Shown here piece after piece: positions 1-4,649 of a stretch of 6,489 bases of DNA. Source of the DNA: DATHGT01 sp035317605 (GTDB lineage Bacteria > Methylomirabilota > Methylomirabilia > Rokubacteriales > CSP1-6); the NCBI GenBank assembly GCA_035317605.1, contig DATHGT010000207.1, positions 1 through 6,489 of the forward strand, given 5' to 3'. The position numbers were made by a program, and so were the translations under genes. Below the pieces are notes generated by a model. The model had not been told where the DNA came from. It ran no database searches and worked only from the letters and a program-made list of their open reading frames with translations. The number at the start of each line of letters is the position of its first letter. Within the stretch, counting starts at the first letter, position 1.

Positions 1-207
1 GGCGTCCAGGACGGGAGCCCGGCCGCCAACGCCGGGCTGCGCGCCGGCGACGTGATCGCCGAGATCAACCGGACGCCGGTCAAGAGTCCCGACGACGTGC
101 GTGGCGCGATGGCCAAGGGTGCCAAGGACAAGCCTGCGCTCTTCCTCGTCCACCGGGACCGCGCTACGGTCTACATCGCGGTCAACGCCGACTCCGCGGC
201 TTCGTAG
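1..207 (+). CDS. C-terminal end of a PDZ-domain protein, probably a DegP/HtrA-type serine protease (5' truncated)
   Basis: Frame 1 is open from the first base to a TAG at 205-207 and encodes 68 residues. The peptide begins GVQDGSPAANAGLRAGDVI, the classic PDZ pattern (GSPA..AGL..GDVI..IN). It continues with EINRTPVKSPDDVRGAM and a closing LFLVHRDRATVYIAV strand, which is how the last PDZ domain of Do/DegP/HtrA periplasmic proteases usually ends. In that family the PDZ domains recognise exposed hydrophobic C-termini of misfolded envelope proteins. The trypsin-like catalytic domain and signal peptide would lie upstream of the window and cannot be checked, so another PDZ protein (site-2 protease, S41 peptidase) is possible. 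The position at the very C-terminus and the short tail after the domain fit HtrA best. A hairpin begins 14 bases after the stop. Confidence 0.8.
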   Translation, partial: GVQDGSPAANAGLRAGDVIAEINRTPVKSPDDVRGAMAKGAKDKPALFLVHRDRATVYIAVNADSAAS

Positions 208-220
208 CTGCGGCCTCTTC

Positions 221-250
221 GATCACGCGGGGCTCAGGCCTCGCGTGATC
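221..250 (+). terminator. Hairpin after the PDZ-protein gene, terminator-like but without a U tract
   Basis: GATCACGCGGGGC (221-233) pairs with GCCTCGCGTGATC (238-250), giving a 13-bp stem with a single G-U pair and a TCAG tetraloop. It starts 14 bases after the stop codon at 205-207, the usual place for a terminator. No T run follows (the next bases are GGTCGCGC), so it is not a canonical intrinsic terminator. It may instead stabilise the mRNA 3' end or act with Rho. The stem is visible directly; its role is inferred. Confidence 0.5.
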
Positions 251-262
251 GGTCGCGCGGGG

Positions 263-426
263 CGCGGGAGGGGCAGGCGGGGGATGGGAGTGTGCCTCTG
301 ACCACGACCGTCGCAGTAACGATCACCCGCGAGTAGTTCCCAATCTGGCGGTTGTTTCTCGATTCGACCGTCGTCGGGGGACGGGTCAACCGGTCACACT
401 CCCATCCCCCGCCTGCCCCTCCCGCG
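263..426. repeat. 164-bp element bounded by perfect 32-bp inverted repeats (MITE-like or giant stem-loop)
   Basis: Bases 263-294 are the exact reverse complement of 395-426 over all 32 positions, separated by 100 bases (295-394). The outermost four bases on both sides are CGCG. They could be part of the repeat or a 4-bp palindromic target duplication around 28-bp termini. The centre encodes nothing recognisable. It contains two copies of CGACCGTCG, at 305-313 and 365-373, and is less G+C-rich around 333-364. Short length, terminal inverted repeats and an intergenic location fit a non-autonomous miniature element. A large RNA stem-loop is the alternative. I do not recognise the family. Confidence 0.6.
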
Positions 427-451
427 ATCGCGCTTCGAGGACTCGCTTCGG

Positions 452-482
452 CTGACATCGGGCGCGGCCTAGCTGCTAGGAT
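452..482 (+). promoter_or_regulatory. Weak candidate promoter for the metal-efflux gene
   Basis: CTGACA (452-457) matches five of six bases of the sigma70 -35 consensus. TAGGAT (477-482) matches four of six bases of the -10 consensus, but the spacer is 19 bases, longer than ideal. A 17-base spacer would give the poorer GCTAGG at 475-480. Predicted initiation near 489 would leave almost no leader before the ATG at 492. Confidence 0.3.
468..480. promoter_or_regulatory. Perfect 13-base palindrome overlapping the putative -10 region (possible operator)
   Basis: CCTAGCTGCTAGG has two perfect 6-base arms around a single central T. It ends 11 bases before the ATG at 492 and overlaps the candidate -10 element. 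This position suits a repressor or MerR-type operator, and CDF exporters are often controlled by metal-sensing regulators. No regulator gene lies in the window, so the role is inference. The AGGA at 478-481 inside and next to it is also the only purine-rich stretch able to serve as a ribosome binding site. Confidence 0.35.
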
Positions 483-491
483 CACGTGCGG

Positions 492-1403
492 ATGGAGCAC
501 GGGCACGGCGGGTATCAGCATCGGGAGACGGCGGCGGGGCGGTCGCGGGGGGCGCTGCTCGGGTCGTTGGTGATCACGGGCGGGTTTCTTGTCGTCGAGG
601 CGGCGGGGGCGGTGTGGACGGGGAGTCTCGCGCTCGCGGCTGATGCGGGGCACATGCTCACCGACGTCGGGGGGTTGGCCCTGGCGTTGTTCGCCACGTG
701 GATCGCGGCTCGGCCGCCGACGCCGGCGAAGACCTACGGTTACTACCGCGTGGAGATCCTGGCCGCCACCGTCAACGCGTTGCTGCTGCTGGCGGTGGCC
801 GGGCTCATTCTAGTCGAGGCCTATCAGCGGCTGCGGGCGCCGCGCGAGGTGCTGGGCGGGCCGATGCTCGCGTTCGCGCTGGCCGGGCTCGCGGCCAACC
901 TGGTCGCCGCGTGGTGGCTTCACGGCGACGCCCGCGAGAGCCTCAACGTGCGCGCGGCGTATCTCGAGGTGCTCGGGGACGCGCTGAGCTCGCTGGGCGT
1001 GATCGTGGCCGCGCTCGTGGTCATGCGCACCGGGTTCACCCTCGTCGATCCGCTGGTGAGCGCTTTGATCGCGCTGTTCATCGTTCCCCGCACGTGGCGC
1101 CTGCTCCGGCAAGCGGTGAACGTGCTGCTCGAGGGGACGCCGGCCCACCTCGACCTCGGCGAGATCGAAGAGGCGATGATCCGGATCCCCGGCGCGCGGC
1201 GCGTCCACGACCTCCACGTGTGGACGCTGACCTCCGGCCGGGAGGCGATGAGCGCCCACGTCGTGATCGACGACGTCCGCCAGAGCGAGCGCCTGCTGGA
1301 GGCGCTGCACGCCGTGCTGCACGCCCGCTTCGGCATCGACCACACCACGATCCAGCTCGACGTCGAGCAGCCCGTGCTGAGAATCAAGACGCCAAGGGGA
1401 TAG
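492..1403 (+). CDS. Cation diffusion facilitator (CDF) family metal:H+ antiporter, CzcD/ZitB-like
   Basis: A 303-residue inner-membrane exporter, expected to move Zn2+ or a similar divalent cation (Co2+, Cd2+) out of the cytoplasm in exchange for H+. The N-terminus is short and His-containing (MEHGHGGYQH). Six hydrophobic segments fall near residues 22-44, 46-74, 87-110, 123-144, 157-178 and 182-199. TM2 carries DAGHMLTD (D51, H54, D58) and TM5 carries YLEVLGDALSS (E159, D163), the transport-site pair; the first TM5 ligand is Glu where YiiP and ZitB have His. DP at 186-187 is the usual family mark. The cytoplasmic C-terminal domain has HDLHVW (239-244), SAHVV (H256) and DHTTIQLD (H284), typical of the CzcD branch. 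The ATG at 492 is preferred because AGGA (478-481) lies 10 bases upstream; GTG at 486 would add two residues but leaves only 4 bases. A dehydratase gene follows 9 bases after the stop, so the two are probably co-transcribed. Confidence 0.93.
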   Translation: MEHGHGGYQHRETAAGRSRGALLGSLVITGGFLVVEAAGAVWTGSLALAADAGHMLTDVGGLALALFATWIAARPPTPAKTYGYYRVEILAATVNALLLLAVAGLILVEAYQRLRAPREVLGGPMLAFALAGLAANLVAAWWLHGDARESLNVRAAYLEVLGDALSSLGVIVAALVVMRTGFTLVDPLVSALIALFIVPRTWRLLRQAVNVLLEGTPAHLDLGEIEEAMIRIPGARRVHDLHVWTLTSGREAMSAHVVIDDVRQSERLLEALHAVLHARFGIDHTTIQLDVEQPVLRIKTPRG

Positions 1404-1412
1404 AGTGTCGCC

Positions 1413-2960
1413 ATGGCCAACTATGCGCTGACCGAGAAGGCGATCGTGCTGAAGCCCGAGGACGACGTGGCGGTGGTCAAGGCGCCGCTCGCGGCCGGGA
1501 CGGTGCTGGAAGATGGACCGGCGCGCATCGAGGTGCGGGCCGACATCCGGCCCGGCCACAAGATCGCGCGCCGCGCGCGGGACGTCGGCGAGGCGGTTCG
1601 CCGCTACGGGCAGGTGATCGGCTTCGCCACGCGGCCCATCGTCGCCGGCGATCACGTCCACAGCCACAACCTCGACATCGGCGAGCTGGGGACCGACCGC
1701 TACGAGGTCGGCGTGGACGTCACACCGGTTCAGCACCATCCGCCCGAGGCGATGCGCTACTTCGACGGCTACCGGCGCGAGGACGGCCGGGTGGGCACGC
1801 GCAACTACGTGGCGGTGGTCTCCGGGGTCAACTGCTCGGCGAGCGTGAGCCAGTTCGTGAAGGACCGGTTCCGCGACGTGTCGAAGGACTATCCGAACAT
1901 CGACGGCGTGCTGGCCATCACCCACAAGTCCGGCTGCGGGACCAAGCTGTTCGGCGAGGATCACCTCGCGCTGCAGCGCGTTCTCGCCGGCTACGCGAAG
2001 CATCCCAACGTGGCCGCGTACATCCTGATCGGGCTCGGCTGCGAGGTGAATCAGGCCGCGGTCATGGTCGACCGCCAGAAGATGTCCGTGCCCGGCCATC
2101 CCGAGCGCCAGCCCTTCCTGGTGAACATCCAGGAGGCGGGCGGCATCCGACGCACCGTCGAGCGCGCCACCGCCGAGGTCGCGAAGCTGCTGCCCCAGGC
2201 CAACGACGTGAAGCGGACCAAGCAGCCGATCTCCGAGATCATGCTGGCCACGAATTGCGGCGGCTCGGACGCCAACTCGGGGATGACCGCGAACCCGGCG
2301 CTCGGCTGGGCCGTCGACGAGCTGGTGCGCTACGGCGGCACCGGCGTGCTCGCGGAGACGCCGGAGATCTACGGCGCCGAGCACCTGTTGATCCGTCGGG
2401 CCATCAACGAGGGCGTCGCCAAGAAGCTGCTGGACCGCTACAAGTGGTGGGAGTGGTACTGCCGCGGGCTGGAGGCCATGGACAACAACCCCGCCCCCGG
2501 CAACAAGGCCGGCGGCATCACGACCGTCTTCGAGAAATCGCTGGGCGGCGTCACCAAGGGCGGCACCACCCCGCTCATGGACGTCTTCCTCTACGGCGAG
2601 CCGATCACCACCCGCGGCTTCGTCTTCATGGACACGCCCGGTCACGACCCCGTGTCGATCACCGGCCTGGTGGCCGGCGGCTGCAACCTGATTTGCTTCA
2701 CGACCGGGCGCGGCTCGGTGTTCGGGTGCAAGCCGGTGCCCTCGATCAAGCTCGCCACCAACTCGCTGATGTATCGCCACATGGAAGAGGACATGGACGT
2801 CAACTGCGGGGTGATCCTCGAAGGCACCCCGCTGCCGACCGTGGGCCGCCAGATCTTCGAGGAGATCATCGCGGTGGCCTCGGGCAAGCGCACCAAAAGC
2901 GAGCTGTCCGGCGTCGGCGAAGAAGAATTCGCCCCGTGGATCATCGGCCCGGTCATGTGA
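1413..2960 (+). CDS. UxaA-family sugar-acid dehydratase (altronate/galactarate dehydratase-like), SAF domain fused to catalytic domain
   Basis: A 515-residue cytoplasmic enzyme of the altronate (UxaA) / galactarate (GarD) dehydratase family. These metal-dependent enzymes remove water from sugar acids to give 2-keto-3-deoxy acids. Residues about 5-92 form the SAF domain, with GHKIA at 48-52, RYGQVIG at 64-70 and the His cluster HVHSHN at 81-86, as in UxaA. The catalytic part starts at FDGYRREDGRVGTRNY (117-132). It includes SGCGT (173-177), IGLGCE (206-211), NCGGSDANSGMTANPALG (281-298), ETPEIYGAEHLL (315-326), NPAPGNKAGG (359-368) and TTGRGSVFG (430-438), and ends EFAPWIIGPVM, so it is full length. 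Conserved cysteines C141, C175, C210, C282 and C439 are metal-site candidates. A weak GAG at 1403-1405 lies 7 bases before the ATG. No uronate or aldarate pathway neighbours are present, so the substrate (altronate, galactarate or another 2-hydroxy acid such as sulfolactate) cannot be assigned. The stop overlaps the end of an antisense gene remnant. Confidence 0.9.
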   Translation: MANYALTEKAIVLKPEDDVAVVKAPLAAGTVLEDGPARIEVRADIRPGHKIARRARDVGEAVRRYGQVIGFATRPIVAGDHVHSHNLDIGELGTDRYEVGVDVTPVQHHPPEAMRYFDGYRREDGRVGTRNYVAVVSGVNCSASVSQFVKDRFRDVSKDYPNIDGVLAITHKSGCGTKLFGEDHLALQRVLAGYAKHPNVAAYILIGLGCEVNQAAVMVDRQKMSVPGHPERQPFLVNIQEAGGIRRTVERATAEVAKLLPQANDVKRTKQPISEIMLATNCGGSDANSGMTANPALGWAVDELVRYGGTGVLAETPEIYGAEHLLIRRAINEGVAKKLLDRYKWWEWYCRGLEAMDNNPAPGNKAGGITTVFEKSLGGVTKGGTTPLMDVFLYGEPITTRGFVFMDTPGHDPVSITGLVAGGCNLICFTTGRGSVFGCKPVPSIKLATNSLMYRHMEEDMDVNCGVILEGTPLPTVGRQIFEEIIAVASGKRTKSELSGVGEEEFAPWIIGPVM

Positions 2961-3030
2961 CGTCCGCCTGCACCAGCACCGACTGGGGGACCGTCAGCCC
3001 GAGGGCTTTCGCCGTCTTCAGGTCCATCTT
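2953..3030 (-). pseudogene. C-terminal remnant of a second PF04392-type ABC substrate-binding protein
   Basis: On the - strand, KMDLKTAKALGLTVPQSVLV (from 3030 downwards) followed by QADVT and a TGA at 2955-2953 is the typical C-terminal end of the ABC_sub_bind (PF04392) family. It matches the end of the intact neighbour (NLKTAKALGLTVPQSLLIRA). The 14-residue core LKTAKALGLTVPQS is identical, yet the 42 bases encoding it differ at eight positions, all third-codon positions. The rest of the gene is absent: the reading frame upstream no longer resembles the family, and the neighbour's TAG lies only 17 bases away. The remnant is therefore the tail of an independent paralogue left after a deletion, not a fresh duplication. 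Its stop lies inside the last codons of the convergent dehydratase gene (8-bp overlap). Confidence 0.75.
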
Positions 3031-3047
3031 CGCCTGCCGTCGACGGT

Positions 3048-4052
3048 CTACTGAATCAGCTCGTCCGCTCGGATCAGCAACGATTGCGGGACGGTCAGCC
3101 CGAGCGCCTTGGCGGTCTTGAGGTTGATGATCAGCTCGAACTTGGTCGGCTGCTCGATCGGGAGGTCGGCGGGCTTGGCGCCCTTCAAGATCTTGTCCAC
3201 GTAGGTCGCGGCGCGCCGCCACAGATCGGGGCCGTTGGGGCCATACCGCATGAAGCCACCGGCCTCGACGATCGCCACCTCGCTGCTGATCGTGGGAAGG
3301 CGATATTTGAGCGCGAGTTCGGCGACTCGCGCGGCATGCACGCTGAAGAACGGGTCTGGGAGATTGATCACCGCGCCTGCTTGGCCCCGACTTGCGGCTT
3401 GGAACGCCCCTTCGAGGTCCGCTGGCTCCTCGATTCGGAGGACCTGCAGGTGGACTCCTACGACCTGCGCAGCGGCTTCGGTCTGCTTGAGGAAGTGTTC
3501 GCCAAGGGCCGGCACCGCCCTATTCGGCGGCGACATGAGCACCGCCACGCGGGCGATGTTCGGCAGTGCCTCCTTGAGCAATGCGAGCCGCTTGGCGGAC
3601 AGTTCGGTCGCAAAGACCGTGAGGCCAGTGACGTTCCCGCCGGGCCGGGCGAGGCTCGCCACGGCACCAAACTCGACGAGGGCGCCACCGGCGGCCGCCA
3701 CGATCGGGATCGTGCTGGTCGCGCGCTTCGCGGCCAGGGTCGCGCCCGTGGTCTGCGCGACGATCACATCGACTGGCACGCGGACCAGCTCAGAAACTGC
3801 CTCCGCCGCGCGACCGGGCACTGCCCCTGACCAGCGGACATCAAGGAGCACGGTCTGCCCCTCGACATAACCCAACTCGCGTAGGGCCTGGCGGAACGCG
3901 GCGAGGCCGCTGTTCGGGGCTGGTGGTGGCGCTGTTGCCACCAGGATGCCGACCCGCGGCACTTTCCCGGCCCGCTGGGCCTCGACGGCGAGCGGCGAGG
4001 CGAAGATGCCGACAGAGAGGACGACTGTGAGTCCGAGTCTCCTGAGCTTCAC
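3048..4052 (-). CDS. ABC transporter substrate-binding protein, PF04392 (ABC_sub_bind / TrpX-like)
   Basis: A 334-residue periplasmic solute-binding protein. The N-terminus is a Sec signal peptide: MKLRR, a hydrophobic core LGLTVVLSVGIFASPLA, then VEA before the probable cleavage ahead of Q26. The mature part shows family hallmarks in order: VPRVGILVA (32-40), FRQALRELGYVEGQ, DVIVAQTTGATLAAKRAT, IPIVAA, LARPGGNVTGLT, SAKRLALLKEALPNIARVAVL, ALKYRLPTISS, GGFMRYGPN, RRAATYVDKILKGAKPADLP and the closing ELIINLKTAKALGLTVPQSL. Length matches the family (about 320-340). Characterised relatives bind tryptophan or tyrosine; most are unassigned and the ligand here is unknown. No permease or ATPase gene is in the window, so it is an orphan here. 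The GTG at 4052 is the only usable start matching the signal peptide; the frame is open upstream but has no ATG, GTG or TTG back into the toxin remnant. No ribosome binding site precedes it, and a promoter places +1 on the start codon. Confidence 0.92.
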   Translation of the reverse strand: MKLRRLGLTVVLSVGIFASPLAVEAQRAGKVPRVGILVATAPPPAPNSGLAAFRQALRELGYVEGQTVLLDVRWSGAVPGRAAEAVSELVRVPVDVIVAQTTGATLAAKRATSTIPIVAAAGGALVEFGAVASLARPGGNVTGLTVFATELSAKRLALLKEALPNIARVAVLMSPPNRAVPALGEHFLKQTEAAAQVVGVHLQVLRIEEPADLEGAFQAASRGQAGAVINLPDPFFSVHAARVAELALKYRLPTISSEVAIVEAGGFMRYGPNGPDLWRRAATYVDKILKGAKPADLPIEQPTKFELIINLKTAKALGLTVPQSLLIRADELIQ

Positions 4053-4058
4053 AGCGAG

Positions 4059-4087
4059 AGTGTAGGTACGCGTGAGGAACGGGTCAA
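4059..4087 (-). promoter_or_regulatory. Sigma70-type promoter predicting a leaderless mRNA for the substrate-binding protein
   Basis: Read on the - strand, TTGACC (4087-4082, five of six consensus bases) is followed by exactly 17 bases and TACACT (4064-4059, four of six). Counting -7 at 4059 puts +1 at 4052, which is the G of the GTG start codon. This fits the absence of any Shine-Dalgarno sequence before that GTG. The elements and spacing are seen directly; activity and leaderless initiation are inferred. Confidence 0.55.
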
Positions 4088-4093
4088 TGACCC
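4081..4093. promoter_or_regulatory. 13-base palindrome covering the -35 element (possible operator)
   Basis: GGGTCAATGACCC has two perfect 6-base arms around one central base and contains the whole TTGACC -35 hexamer of the substrate-binding-protein promoter. A dimeric repressor bound here would block polymerase. The geometry (6+1+6) is the same as that of the palindrome at 468-480, although the sequences differ. No candidate regulator gene is nearby. Confidence 0.4.
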
Positions 4094-4157
4094 CGCGGCG
4101 ATCCTCCGTGTAGCGGTGTTCGGTAATCTTCGGTGCAACGTTCGTGAAGAGGACGGT

Positions 4158-4277
4158 GTCCTTCAGTTTGAGGATGTTGTGTTGTCTGTGGACATTGACG
4201 GGGTCCTGTTCAAGAATTTCGATCGCCCGCAGCTGGAATGCCGCGAAGTCTCGGTGCTGCTCGTTGAGGCGGGTCAG
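4158..4277 (-). pseudogene. Probable remnant of a RelE/ParE-type toxin gene
   Basis: Directly after the antitoxin, in the +1-shifted frame that overlaps its TGA (bases CTGA at 4277-4274), 40 codons read LTRLNEQHRDFAAFQLRAIE (4277-4218) and then ILEQDPVNVHRQHNILKLKD (4217-4158). The pattern of a helical RDF...LRAIEILEQDP stretch followed by H.ILKLK resembles the N-terminal half of RelE/ParE-superfamily toxins (..L..L..DP......H.LKG). There is no ATG, GTG or TTG start. The basic beta-sheet core with the usual yR.R.G.yR.iY segment is missing, as the following residues (TVLFTNVAPKITEH..) do not resemble it. The frame then runs open into the substrate-binding-protein gene. Position after a Phd/YefM antitoxin supports the call, but the similarity is judged by eye and is weak. 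It could also be unrelated intergenic sequence. Confidence 0.4.
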
Positions 4278-4510
4278 GAGAGGGCGGGACGGCTCTTGCC
4301 GGCGCGGTAGTCCTCGGTGCCCTTGCGGATGATCGCCCGAACCTTCGGGTCGCGGAGCTCGAGATAGTCCTCGAATTCATCGATGTCCATGAGACCGGCG
4401 AGTGGGACGCCATCCTTTTCGAGGATGACGTACTCCTTGTTGAGGTGGACGCGCTTCACGACGGCCCCGAGCGCATTCCGGGCCTTGGTGAGGGCGAGAC
4501 GCTGGACCAT
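4274..4510 (-). CDS. Phd/YefM-family type II antitoxin
   Basis: A 78-residue protein with the Phd/YefM layout. The N-terminal DNA-binding half is LALTKARNALGAVVKRVHLN (5-24) followed by KEYVILEKDGVPLAGLMDIDEF, the family's 'T.AR..L...v..v.....v.i.k.G.p.A.l' pattern. An acidic and then basic C-terminal region (EDYLELRDPKVRAIIRKG.., 47-64, ending GKSRPALS) would be the toxin-neutralising tail. Such antitoxins bind their own promoter as dimers, alone or with toxin, to repress the operon. The expected downstream partner is only a probable fragment, so this looks like an orphaned antitoxin. The start is uncertain: no ribosome binding site precedes the ATG at 4510, while a strong AAAGGAG lies 33 bases upstream in a frame that stays open. 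A longer product starting from a non-ATG codon near 4534-4543 is conceivable. Confidence 0.85.
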   Translation of the reverse strand: MVQRLALTKARNALGAVVKRVHLNKEYVILEKDGVPLAGLMDIDEFEDYLELRDPKVRAIIRKGTEDYRAGKSRPALS

Positions 4511-4529
4511 GAGGCGCGGCTTCGTAGCT

Positions 4530-4568
4530 CTGATGGGTATCAGCTCCTTTCGACAGGGGAGCAGTGTA
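4530..4568 (-). promoter_or_regulatory. Leader of the antitoxin gene: possible -10, strong Shine-Dalgarno and a small inverted repeat
   Basis: On the - strand, TACACT (4568-4563) could be a -10 element, though no good -35 lies 16-18 bases upstream. AAAGGAG (4550-4544) is the best Shine-Dalgarno match in the window, followed at once by CTGATACCCATCAG (4543-4530), 5-base inverted arms around four bases. The hairpin or operator sits between this site and the annotated ATG. It may be an autoregulatory site, which is inference. Confidence 0.3.
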
Positions 4569-4649
4569 CAACGCGAAACACGATACGGAGATCACGAGGC
4601 AACCGCCGGGCCGCTCGAGGAAGACGACGCCGACGCGGCTCCTCCGCCG

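Noticed and set aside
263..426. Considered as a CRISPR array or tRNA-like element
   Set aside because: Only two inverted copies, no regularly spaced direct repeats, and no cloverleaf or conserved tRNA T/D-loop sequences.
234..653. A 139-codon - strand open frame spanning the inverted-repeat element
   Set aside because: Runs through both repeat arms, the promoter region and the start of the exporter gene; Arg/Pro-rich and without any family signature.
810..2780. A 656-codon antisense open frame
   Set aside because: A consequence of high third-position G+C in the opposite genes; no family motif, no ribosome binding site, and it crosses two real genes.
3031..3050. Candidate bidirectional terminator at the convergent junction
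   Set aside because: The 10-base palindrome CCGTCGACGG has no loop of its own and no flanking T or A runs, so it cannot be called a terminator.
698..3121. An 807-codon open frame on the + strand across the CDF and dehydratase genes
   Set aside because: Composition is dominated by Arg/Gly/Ala/His from an out-of-phase reading of GC-rich genes; the overlapping frames encode clearly recognisable, complete proteins.
3084..3830. + strand open frames opposite the substrate-binding protein
   Set aside because: No recognisable domain; the - strand frame is a full PF04392 protein with a signal peptide.
4116..4310. A 64-codon + strand open frame opposite the toxin remnant and antitoxin end
   Set aside because: No ribosome binding site, no recognisable family, and it overlaps the antitoxin's 3' end. 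The - strand reading gives a better contextual explanation.
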